This document shows, one piece after another, positions 1 through 5,609 of a stretch of 6,644 bases of DNA (position 1 is the first letter of the stretch; every line of letters starts with the position of its first letter). The DNA is from Lentimicrobiaceae bacterium (GTDB lineage Bacteria > Bacteroidota > Bacteroidia > Bacteroidales > Lentimicrobiaceae), in contig JAQVEI010000136.1 of the NCBI GenBank assembly GCA_028697695.1, positions 1 to 6,644 on the forward strand. The letters run 5' to 3'. The notes below the pieces were generated by a model. It saw only the letters and a program-made list of their open reading frames with translations, had not been told where the DNA came from and did no database searches. The translations under genes and the position numbers were made by a program.

Positions 1-71
1 ATGTGACCAAAAAATGCTACCCATAGAGCAGTTTTACTATAATTTTTTGAAAATGCAATTGCAAAGCGGAT

Positions 72-90
72 GAAAAGGACGTTCCTTTTC
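72..90 (+). terminator. Small hairpin, possible terminator of an upstream gene
   Basis: An 8-bp perfect stem (GAAAAGGA / TCCTTTTC) closes a 3-base CGT loop. The A-run before and T-run after lie inside the stem, as in weak bidirectional intrinsic terminators. A frame open from the left edge ends in TGA at 71-73, directly at the hairpin, which would suit the end of a gene lying to the left, but 23 open codons are not evidence of coding. No long T tract follows the stem. Confidence 0.3.
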
Positions 91-142
91 TGGTATTGAT
101 ATTTGTGCTCATTTACCTAATATTTGTATAAAAATTAGCGTC

Positions 143-253
143 ATGCTCAGCAACATTTTATCCTTTATTGTAACTGCACTTTTCATTTTGGCGTGCATTT
201 TATTTGCCTTTCAATTGATTAGGTATGGTTTTGGGAAAGACAATGACCTTTAA
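143..253 (+). CDS. Possible small single-helix membrane peptide (36 aa)
   Basis: The frame runs from ATG to TAA and encodes 36 residues. Residues about 5-26 form one uninterrupted hydrophobic stretch (start MLSNILSFIVTALFILAC), followed by a short polar tail with R27 and the ending GKDNDL. This is the layout of a one-helix membrane miniprotein. The leader before the ATG is A/T rich, as usual for Bacteroidota, and no Shine-Dalgarno sequence is seen. It loosely resembles KdpF-like peptides, but no kdp genes are nearby, so no function is given. Its stop overlaps the stop of the minus-strand frame at 250-411. It could be a chance frame in A/T-rich DNA. Confidence 0.35.
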   Translation: MLSNILSFIVTALFILACILFAFQLIRYGFGKDNDL

Positions 254-411
254 AGCCCTTTATTGTGCTTGCCTTCCTGAGACCTTACCCATTCAATTTC
301 CTTGAACTTTAATGCCCATTCCGTAAGCACCTTGTACAATCCGGGATTGTTTGCCGCAGTTACACCAGGTGTATTGGTTACATCTTCTATGCTCCATTGG
401 GGGTTATTCAA
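250..411 (-). pseudogene. Probable gene remnant (53 codons, minus strand)
   Basis: Read on the minus strand, this frame gives 53 residues of natural-looking, mixed composition, including the segments WSIEDVTNTPGVTAANNPG and LYKVLTEWALKFKEIEWV, before a TAA stop. There is no in-frame ATG. The only start-like codon is a TTG at 409-411, and an in-frame stop lies 15 codons' distance or less upstream, within a palindromic repeat. The N-terminal part appears to have been lost, with repeat DNA now in its place. A GGAGGGG string sits 9 bases before the TTG, but it belongs to the repeat. I do not recognise the protein family. It could instead be a very short intact gene starting at TTG, or chance. Confidence 0.35.
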
Positions 412-560
412 AGCTAGACCCCTCCGGGGTTAATTTTCCAATTATCTTCAATACGCCAGCGGGGTTGAACTAATCCTTAACTTCCCCGGTAAAAGATAGC
501 TATGGCCCGGAAAGTCCTGCCTGCTTACCTATAGTTATTTATAGTTGAACCCCTACAGGC
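412..560. repeat. Cluster of degenerate AACCCC/GGGGTT palindromic elements
   Basis: Three related pieces lie in this stretch. ACCCC-TCC-GGGGT at 418-430 is a perfect 5-bp hairpin. CGCCAGCGGGGTTGAAC at 454-470 is a degraded unit in the same style. TTGAACCCCTACAGG at 545-559 is a half-intact unit, preceded by TATAGTT repeated at 530-536 and 540-546. Short AACCCC...GGGGTT palindromes scattered between genes are familiar in Bacteroidota genomes. These copies are diverged, which suggests old and decaying repeats. No coding sequence is seen here. Confidence 0.5.
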
Positions 561-595
561 TTCATAAACATTACGTCACTGTGTTGCTCTTTTTC

Positions 596-697
596 AGGTG
601 CAGCGCACCCCACTATTTGTAAAAGAATAGGTCAGAATGACAACAAGGTGCAGCGCACCGTAATATAAATCATAGAATGGGGCCAAATAGCATAAAA
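596..697. repeat. Two tandem ~50-bp units headed by GGTGCAGCGCACC
   Basis: GGTGC-AGC-GCACC, a perfect 5-bp stem with a 3-base loop, occurs at 597-609 and again at 647-659, exactly 50 bp apart. The bases after each palindrome also match in part (for example AGAAT and a GG-x-C block at the same offsets), so the unit is about 50 bp long and present as two diverged copies. This resembles REP-like intergenic repeats found in many environmental Bacteroidota. A minus-strand frame across this region (594-818) is produced by the repeat and is not believed to be a gene. Confidence 0.65.
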
Positions 698-699
698 AA

Positions 700-842
700 C
701 CCGTGTATGTTTCCGGCAGACCCGGATGAATATTAAGACCCGACCAGCAAATATTGATAAGGCAAGGAAGTTTTTTATACTCCCGTTCACCTCCAAATAC
801 CCCACCTTCACCTTCCAATTTTACGCATTCGTCCTGCTTCCT
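700..842. other. Noncoding stretch without recognised content
   Basis: This segment lies between the repeats and the promoter of the beta-barrel gene. It is pyrimidine rich on the plus strand. I see no gene, RNA or clear hairpin in it. A possible LytTR half-site is found only just beyond it (GCCGTTAGG, 851-859), without a convincing partner one or two helical turns away. Confidence 0.4.
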
Positions 843-873
843 TTTTATTGGCCGTTAGGGCACATTACTTTTG
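843..873 (+). promoter_or_regulatory. Bacteroidota-type promoter of the beta-barrel operon
   Basis: TACTTTTG at 866-873 is an exact match to the Bacteroidota -7 consensus TAnnTTTG. A TTTT at 843-846, 19 bp upstream, is a three-of-four match to the -33 element TTTG. Transcription would start near 880, leaving a leader of about 30 bases before the ATG at 914. The same -7 and leader style recurs before the metallopeptidase gene. Confidence 0.55.
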
Positions 874-913
874 CTTCATGAAACTTAAAATCAACCATTA
901 AAAACCCAAAATC

Positions 914-1498
914 ATGAAAACAAAAGCAATTACATTGTCCTTATTTCTTTTATTTGCAGGAAGCATTTTTGCCCAGGAAGCGGGAAAAAGATTTGGCTTT
1001 GAATTAAATGGTGGGGCATCTCTGGCCACACGGAAAATTGAAGGAGCTAATACACAAACAGGCGTTGGCTTCGAAGGATTGTTTCACTACCGCTTCATGC
1101 CACACCTGGGGCTTTATGCCGGCTGGGGCTGGAATACGCTACCGGCCAGACATTCCTTTGCCGGTGATGATATGTGTTTTGAAGAAACCGGATATGTGTT
1201 TGGACTGAATTTCAGCCATCCCATTGATGGTTCTGGCCTTTCCTACTATGTGAGGGTGGCCGGACTTTACAACCACATAGAAACCGAAAATGCAGACGGT
1301 GCCATCATTAATGATACCGGTCATGGACTTGGATTTCAGTTGGCCGGCGGAATTGAAATCCCCCTGAATTCCAAATGGAAACTCACACCGGGCATTAAGT
1401 TTAATTCCCTGTCGCGGGAAACGACTTACGAGGGCATCAGCAGGGAGCTAAATTACCAATACGTTTCCATCCGCATGGGTATTGTGAGGAAATTCTAA
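914..1498 (+). CDS. Outer-membrane beta-barrel protein, porin-like small barrel
   Basis: This 194-residue protein is predicted to be exported and to fold as a small barrel in the outer membrane. Residues 1-20 form a signal peptide with cleavage expected after SIFA, before QEAG. The mature part has alternating hydrophobic/polar strands rich in Gly and aromatic residues (FGFELNGGASLA, GLYAGWGWNT, GYVFGLNFSH, YYVRVAGLYNH, LGFQLAGGIEIPL), consistent with roughly eight strands. It ends in VRKF, the terminal aromatic typical of barrels recognised by BamA. Length and pattern suit the OmpA-like/OMP_b-brl families, but the ligand or role cannot be read from sequence. The ATG follows an A-rich leader, and no other start keeps the signal peptide. 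It is the first gene of the run leading to the two-component pair and may be its envelope partner, which is inference. Confidence 0.8.
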   Translation: MKTKAITLSLFLLFAGSIFAQEAGKRFGFELNGGASLATRKIEGANTQTGVGFEGLFHYRFMPHLGLYAGWGWNTLPARHSFAGDDMCFEETGYVFGLNFSHPIDGSGLSYYVRVAGLYNHIETENADGAIINDTGHGLGFQLAGGIEIPLNSKWKLTPGIKFNSLSRETTYEGISRELNYQYVSIRMGIVRKF

Positions 1499-1555
1499 CG
1501 GATTTATAAAAAACCAATCGATTTCCCTGATTAGAATCAAAAAAACCTAAGTGAT

Positions 1556-1915
1556 ATGAAAACACTAAACTATATATTGTATTTGCCCTTCCTATTGTTA
1601 TTATCTTGCGAAAAGGAGGCTTATATGAATTTTGGATTTGATTGTAGCTTTGATAAAAATTCGTCAGGTTTAGTCGTTGCAGATTTTTCCGGAAGTGATA
1701 ATCACGTATATTTGACTGGATTTATCCGCGTAAGCGAAGGACAAATGGAAGTAAACCTGAGTGATCCCGACGGTGAGCCGGTTTATTCACGAATCCTGGT
1801 TGCACCTGTTGAAGTGCACATCAATGAGATTTACGATGCCCGACCCGGTTACTGGAAACTCAAATACAAAAGCAGGGGTGGCACCGGGTACATTGACCTG
1901 CATTTATTCAAATAA
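1556..1915 (+). CDS. Small lipoprotein with a beta-sandwich-like domain, unknown function
   Basis: The protein has 119 residues. Residues 1-18 are a lipoprotein signal with lipobox LLSC, so Cys18 would be lipidated, and the mature end starts CEKEAY. The charged residues right after Cys recall, but do not exactly match, Bacteroidota signals for surface display. Residues 30-119 contain repeated short strands (HVYLTGFIRV, QMEVNLSDPDGEPVY, YWKLKYKSRGGTGYIDLHLF). The turn DPDGEPVYS and the later PGYWKLKY recall beta-sandwich modules in which a DP-G turn precedes a G-x-W strand. No specific family is recognised. It lies 57 bp after the barrel gene and 42 bp before the kinase, with no clear terminator between, so co-transcription is likely. 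It may be an envelope sensor or accessory for the kinase, but only position supports this. Confidence 0.75.
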   Translation: MKTLNYILYLPFLLLLSCEKEAYMNFGFDCSFDKNSSGLVVADFSGSDNHVYLTGFIRVSEGQMEVNLSDPDGEPVYSRILVAPVEVHINEIYDARPGYWKLKYKSRGGTGYIDLHLFK

Positions 1916-1957
1916 TGTAATGATTGTTCCGGCTCAAGCTATATCTTTCTGACTGCC

Positions 1958-3040
1958 ATGTGTATTAAAAAAATCCATCGTTATTTTCCATTCAGCAGGC
2001 TTTTTGCCCTGCTGTTGGGTTTAACGGTTGTCATAGAAATCATTATAATCTCATACAACCACCTGAGCGGGTATCATTTATTGGAGGGGTGGCCGCATTT
2101 CTTCCTGCGTCTGTTGCGGGGTTCGCTGCTTGGTTTGGTGGCCGGTTTCCTTATCGCTTATCCCGATCTGTATGTGATTCGTTATCTGAACAGCGTGGCC
2201 CCCTGGGGAAAAAAAGTGTTTATGCGCCTTACAGTGCAGTTTGGCTTTGCCGTATTTATTGCCGTTTTGATATCTACAATAATAACACTGTTTGCACACT
2301 GGCTCAGTCCATACACCGAGGACTTCAAAGGAGTACTCATCTACAATGCTATGATTTATAGCGTAGTTAACCTGTTGCTAATGTCGGTACTCGAAGGCTG
2401 GATTTATTACAACGAAGGTCGGCAAAGCAGGCAGCAGGCTGAATCCCTGCAGGAGGAGCTTTCGCAGATAAGGTTTGAAATGTTGAAAAGTCAGATCAAT
2501 CCCCATTTCATGTTCAACAGTTTAAATGTGCTTTCGGGCCTCATCAATGTAGATGTGCCCAAAGCACAATTGTTTATTGATGAGTTTTCACAGGTATACC
2601 GTTATGTGCTCGAAATCATCGAACAACCGGTGGTGACGCTTGGCAAGGAGTTGGATTTCATGCGCTCTTATCTGTTTCTGCAGCAAATCCGATATGGCGA
2701 AAACCTTACCTTTACAGTGGATATTCCGGCTGAGCTGCTTGAAAGGGTGGTGCCACCACTCTCGCTTCAGGTGTTGCTCGAAAATGCCATCAAACACAAC
2801 ATTGTTAATGAAGCCAAACCGTTGAAAATTGAAATCTTTAGCGAAGGCGAAACGCTGATAGTGCGGAACAACATTCAGGCGAAGGTTTCAGGAACTTCAA
2901 CCGGCCTCGGGCTAAAAAACCTGATCAAACGATATGCGCTAATCGGCACAAGCGAACCATCGTTCAGGATAACAGACCAGCACTATGTGGCTAAAATACC
3001 TTTAATCAAAATTGATACAGATGAATATACTGATCATTGA
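1958..3040 (+). CDS. LytS/YehU-type sensor histidine kinase with four membrane helices
   Basis: This 360-residue membrane kinase should autophosphorylate on His and pass the phosphate to the regulator encoded next to it. Four hydrophobic segments lie at about 15-33, 55-73, 93-115 and 126-147. They are followed by a probable coiled-coil linker (149-180, rich in Q and E). The His_kinase (PF06580-like) core then starts with LKSQINPHFMFNSLN, placing the phospho-acceptor at His183. The ATP-binding domain shows the N box LLENAIKHN (Asn276) and the G box TGLGLKNL (Gly316, Gly318). There is no large extracytoplasmic domain, so sensing must occur in or near the membrane or through a partner protein. 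Its 3' end overlaps the regulator gene by 20 bp. All expected catalytic motifs are present. Confidence 0.92.
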   Translation: MCIKKIHRYFPFSRLFALLLGLTVVIEIIIISYNHLSGYHLLEGWPHFFLRLLRGSLLGLVAGFLIAYPDLYVIRYLNSVAPWGKKVFMRLTVQFGFAVFIAVLISTIITLFAHWLSPYTEDFKGVLIYNAMIYSVVNLLLMSVLEGWIYYNEGRQSRQQAESLQEELSQIRFEMLKSQINPHFMFNSLNVLSGLINVDVPKAQLFIDEFSQVYRYVLEIIEQPVVTLGKELDFMRSYLFLQQIRYGENLTFTVDIPAELLERVVPPLSLQVLLENAIKHNIVNEAKPLKIEIFSEGETLIVRNNIQAKVSGTSTGLGLKNLIKRYALIGTSEPSFRITDQHYVAKIPLIKIDTDEYTDH

Positions 3041-3776
3041 AGATGAAAATTTCGCCGCTGACAAACTGGAGGCGATGCTCCGCGAAATTGACCCGATGAT
3101 TCAGGTTTTGGGGAAGATAGGGTCCATAAGAGAATCGGTAAAATGGCTTTCGCAACATTCCGCAGATTTAATTTTTCTCGACATTCAACTCTCGGATGGC
3201 CTTAGCTTCAGCATTTTTGAGCAGGTTACGGTGAACACGCCAATAATATTTACCACTGCCTACGATCAGTATGCCATTAAAGCCTTTGATCTCAATAGTA
3301 TTTCCTATCTGTTAAAGCCTATTCGCAAAAGTGACCTGACAGAGGCACTTAAAAAGTTCAGCTCACTGAAATCAGCTTACAGCATTGATTTTGAAGAGAT
3401 ATTGGCCCGTTTGCAAAATCGTGAACCCGAATTTAAAAGGAGGTTTCTGATACAGATAGGAGATAAGATTAAAAAAGTTGAGGTTCCGGACATTGCCTAC
3501 TTCTTTGTATTGGAAAAAGGAGTTTATCTGCGCACTTTTCAGGGAAATTCATTCCCTGTTGAATATACTCTCGAAAAATTGGAGGCCGTGCTCAGCCCCG
3601 AAATTTTTTTCCGGATTAACCGGAAATATCTGGTGAACATTAACGCCATTTCAAGCATGTGGGCATATTCCAGATCCAGAGTGAAGGTTGAGCTTATCCC
3701 CAAAGCAGATGATCCCTTTGAAACCATAGTGAGCATTGACCGCTCGGCGGAGTTTAAGCGGTGGTTGAACAGGTAG
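3021..3776 (+). CDS. LytTR-family response regulator
   Basis: This 251-residue regulator consists of a receiver domain and a LytTR DNA-binding domain. In the receiver (about 1-120), E7/D8 form the acidic pocket, Asp54 in FLDIQLSDG is the phospho-acceptor, T79 is the switch residue, and K99-P100 is the conserved Lys-Pro. The C-terminal part (about 138-250) matches LytTR, including FFRINRKYLVNINAI at 196-210. I chose the ATG at 3021, giving MNILIIEDE. The frame can be extended to a TTG at 3012, which adds only three residues and is less likely. Translation is probably coupled to the overlapping kinase gene. Target genes are unknown, but the preceding envelope genes and the following peptidase are natural candidates. 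LytTR proteins bind paired short GTT-containing repeats; no convincing pair was found in the window. Confidence 0.93.
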   Translation: MNILIIEDENFAADKLEAMLREIDPMIQVLGKIGSIRESVKWLSQHSADLIFLDIQLSDGLSFSIFEQVTVNTPIIFTTAYDQYAIKAFDLNSISYLLKPIRKSDLTEALKKFSSLKSAYSIDFEEILARLQNREPEFKRRFLIQIGDKIKKVEVPDIAYFFVLEKGVYLRTFQGNSFPVEYTLEKLEAVLSPEIFFRINRKYLVNINAISSMWAYSRSRVKVELIPKADDPFETIVSIDRSAEFKRWLNR

Positions 3777-4075
3777 GGAAGGTTTTTTCTTTTGCCGTTG
3801 CAGGCATTTCCCTCCTTTATTCAGGATTACACCTTCTCAGGACTTTACAGGTTGTTTAACCTTTATTGATGTTTCCTACGGTATAGCTTGATGAAAAACT
3901 CATATCCACTTATTATTTCGCCTGCTTCACCTCCTGTGTTTGTGCACGCTTACGGCTTTGCCCTTCCAATTTTTAAACTTGATAATTTTTCAACCTCCAC
4001 CCGGCAATTAAGCACATTCAACCATTTATTTTACCCTTCCATCCTGTTTAATTAGCCCACCGCCTCAACAGCTGT
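3777..4075. other. Noncoding gap between the regulator and the peptidase gene
   Basis: No gene of convincing quality is seen on either strand. The stretch is pyrimidine rich. The only clear structure is a small perfect hairpin, AGGTT-GTTT-AACCT, at 3849-3862, followed by TTATT. It could act as a weak terminator for the two-component operon. The promoter of the next gene begins at the right end of the gap. Confidence 0.45.
3849..3867 (+). terminator. Weak possible terminator after the two-component genes
   Basis: A perfect 5-bp stem AGGTT/AACCT with a GTTT loop is followed by TTATT. It lies about 70 bp past the regulator stop codon. The stem is short and the T tract interrupted, so the call is tentative. 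Confidence 0.25.
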
Positions 4076-4083
4076 TAATTTTG
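4052..4083 (+). promoter_or_regulatory. Bacteroidota-type promoter of the metallopeptidase gene
   Basis: TAATTTTG at 4076-4083 matches the -7 consensus TAnnTTTG exactly. TTAG at 4052-4055, 20 bp upstream, is a weak three-of-four -33 element. The predicted leader is short (about 20-25 bases) and contains CTTAAAATCAA, an 11-base string also present in the leader of the beta-barrel gene at nearly the same distance from the start codon. Confidence 0.5.
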
Positions 4084-4112
4084 CTTAAAATCAAGCGCTC
4101 AATACAGAAAAT

Positions 4113-5375
4113 ATGAAACCGTTAAACATTTTGTCATCAGGCATTAGTATTATCTTCATGGCATGCATGCTAAGTCTTACGTCCATCGCTCAGATGCCGG
4201 GATTTATTCCCATGGACGATTCTTTGAAAGCCATGCTGCACTTCTACGATGCAGACACCATTCTCGTGGTAATGCCCGATAATTATAATATACCATCGAA
4301 CGATATCCACGCTCTTGAGAACTTTGTTTTCTGGAAAGACAAACCCATTTACACCTACAAGCATGAATCCGAATTTCAAGCTACGGACACCCTGAAGAAG
4401 GTTCAGTTTTTTGGACCGGCGAACAAATTCAGTTCACAAGTTATTATTGACCTTCCATTTCAGATTATTGAGGATGGATTTGTGTTTAAAGGACGAAGAT
4501 TCAATCAACCCCAGGACGCCTTTTATTATATGCACCCTTCCGGAAAACGGATTTACACCTGTCACAATGGTGAGGAATATTCCCTGACTTACATAGGATT
4601 TCTGGCAGGGGCCTATCAACTTTATGTTTTTCATGGAAATGAAATCGTCTATTCGGGCGACCATTCTTTGACTTCGGCAGAAAGCCAGCTCAACGATATG
4701 GATAAACTTAGGGAAGTGTACTTTTGCCGGATAATAAGCAGCCGCTATTTTAAACTAAATTTTGCCTGCACTTTCACACAGGATTCATTGTCTGATTCTC
4801 TGGGCATTGAATTGGATGATTATGTGAAACAACTTTGCCATTATCTGAACGTGGATACACTAAACATCCGGCATATCAATACCTATTGTTATAATTTACC
4901 GGGAGAGCTGAATTATTTTATCGCTGCTCCGCTGTGGCAAACCATTTATGGAAAGTCTTTCGGCGACATCAACCACATTACGGGATTTGATCTGCCAACT
5001 TTTAAGCATGAAACAGGCCACAGTATTATCGCAGATAAAATTGGGGACAATCCATCTGCATTCTTTATGGAAGGTTTCAGGCAATTCACCGACTACTTTT
5101 TTAGTGAAACCGCTTATAATAATGACCTCAATGTCTTCCGGGATAAGCACGAACTGCTCACTCCAGCGCTGGTGACGGCGCCCAATGTCGAATTTTTTAA
5201 AAATATGGCTCATTACAGTATTTCTGGCCTATTTGTAGCGTACATGATAAAGCTGGTGGGCCTTGAAGCCTTCAAAGCCGCTTACGCTGAAAACAATATA
5301 GAAGGTATGATAAAGCAAAAAGGACTATCGGTAGAGCAGCTTATTCATGACTTCAAAAATGGAATTTTAAAATAA
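4113..5375 (+). CDS. Secreted gluzincin-like zinc metallopeptidase
   Basis: This 420-residue protein starts with a signal peptide (1-26, cleavage expected after TSIA, before QMPG) and so should act in the periplasm or outside the cell. The C-terminal half carries HETGH at 299-303, a classic HExxH zinc site with Glu300 as the catalytic base, and FMEGFRQFTDYF, in which Glu320 is a likely third zinc ligand. This is the arrangement of gluzincins of the peptidase MA-like type (M1/M61 relatives), here with 16 residues between the second His and the Glu. The region around 28-230 is an unrecognised domain with mixed strands and helices (QFFGPANKF near 98-106, DAFYYMHPSGKRIYTC near 135-150). No membrane anchor or sorting tail (T9SS CTD) is visible, and the protein ends FKNGILK. 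The substrate is unknown. The gene has its own promoter and follows the two-component genes, which may control it. Confidence 0.8.
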   Translation: MKPLNILSSGISIIFMACMLSLTSIAQMPGFIPMDDSLKAMLHFYDADTILVVMPDNYNIPSNDIHALENFVFWKDKPIYTYKHESEFQATDTLKKVQFFGPANKFSSQVIIDLPFQIIEDGFVFKGRRFNQPQDAFYYMHPSGKRIYTCHNGEEYSLTYIGFLAGAYQLYVFHGNEIVYSGDHSLTSAESQLNDMDKLREVYFCRIISSRYFKLNFACTFTQDSLSDSLGIELDDYVKQLCHYLNVDTLNIRHINTYCYNLPGELNYFIAAPLWQTIYGKSFGDINHITGFDLPTFKHETGHSIIADKIGDNPSAFFMEGFRQFTDYFFSETAYNNDLNVFRDKHELLTPALVTAPNVEFFKNMAHYSISGLFVAYMIKLVGLEAFKAAYAENNIEGMIKQKGLSVEQLIHDFKNGILK

Positions 5376-5383
5376 AGATCAAT

Positions 5384-5398
5384 CCTGCCGGCAGCAGG
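5384..5398 (+). terminator. GC-rich hairpin just after the peptidase stop codon
   Basis: CCTGC-CGGCA-GCAGG forms a perfect 5-bp GC-rich stem beginning 9 bases after the stop codon. An alternative pairing is the 10-base palindrome CTGCCGGCAG within it. It lacks a following T tract, so it may stabilise the mRNA 3' end or only partly stop transcription. Confidence 0.3.
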
Positions 5399-5457
5399 AC
5401 AGGCCTTCACCCGATTTGCCGCAATCCAATGTCAGGGCCGTTAACTTAAATATTTTG

Positions 5458-5481
5458 TGTTTTGTAAAACAGTACACTGTT
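5458..5481. promoter_or_regulatory. Two overlapping perfect dyads, possible operator
   Basis: TGTTTT-GT-AAAACA (5458-5471) and AACAGT-AC-ACTGTT (5468-5481) are each perfect 6-bp inverted repeats with a 2-base centre. They share four bases, and their centres are exactly 10 bp apart, about one helical turn. This is the geometry of adjacent dimer sites for a helix-turn-helix regulator on one face of DNA. No regulator gene is adjacent in the window apart from the LytTR protein, which uses direct repeats. Confidence 0.35.
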
Positions 5482-5545
5482 GAACGTTGGGTGCTGGTAA
5501 TCATTTTTATAGTGACCATGCCCCTATAGCCGCTTACTATCTTTT

Positions 5546-5571
5546 CATACATGATAAATTTTATATGTATG
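5546..5571. promoter_or_regulatory. Long A/T-rich dyad CATACAT...ATGTATG
   Basis: CATACAT (5546-5552) pairs with ATGTATG (5565-5571), and the inner ATAAA/TTTAT extends the symmetry across a single unpaired G, giving about 12 symmetric base pairs. It could be a protein-binding palindrome or a weak RNA hairpin. It lies about 140 bp upstream of the antiporter start. Confidence 0.35.
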
Positions 5572-5584
5572 TATCACATTATGT

Positions 5585-5609
5585 GCACTTTGTAAAATAG
5601 TTAAAGTGC
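5585..5609. promoter_or_regulatory. Perfect 7-bp dyad GCACTTT...AAAGTGC
   Basis: Perfect arms of 7 bp are separated by 11 bases and followed, after CGGCAGCA, by TTTTT. It could be a hairpin with attenuator- or terminator-like character, or a regulator site, placed about 100 bp before the antiporter start. Confidence 0.3.

Noticed and set aside
1..24. Minus-strand ATG at 22-24 reading off the left edge (MGSIFWSH)
   Set aside because: Only eight codons are visible, with no promoter element strong enough to support a divergent gene.
2..73. Plus-strand frame open from the left edge to TGA
   Set aside because: Twenty-three open codons are expected by chance fairly often; only the adjacent hairpin suggests it could be the tail of an upstream gene.
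594..818. Minus-strand 74-codon reading frame
   Set aside because: It runs across the two GGTGCAGCGCACC repeat units and ends in the repeat. Its composition shows no signal, domain or family, so it is judged a repeat artefact.
851..859. GCCGTTAGG as a LytTR binding half-site
   Set aside because: It fits eight of nine positions of the LytTR half-site as I recall it, but no second repeat at the required spacing was found, so it is not listed as a regulator site.
4896..5213. Minus-strand 105-codon frame within the peptidase gene
   Set aside because: It is opposite the HExxH-coding region, has no recognisable features, and is a shadow frame.
5379..5552. Minus-strand 57-codon frame starting MYEKIVSGYRG
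   Set aside because: It overlaps nearly all the dyads in the gap, uses rare-looking Arg codons, ends in a Cys-rich unconvincing tail, and its start codon lies in a palindrome. Chance is more likely.
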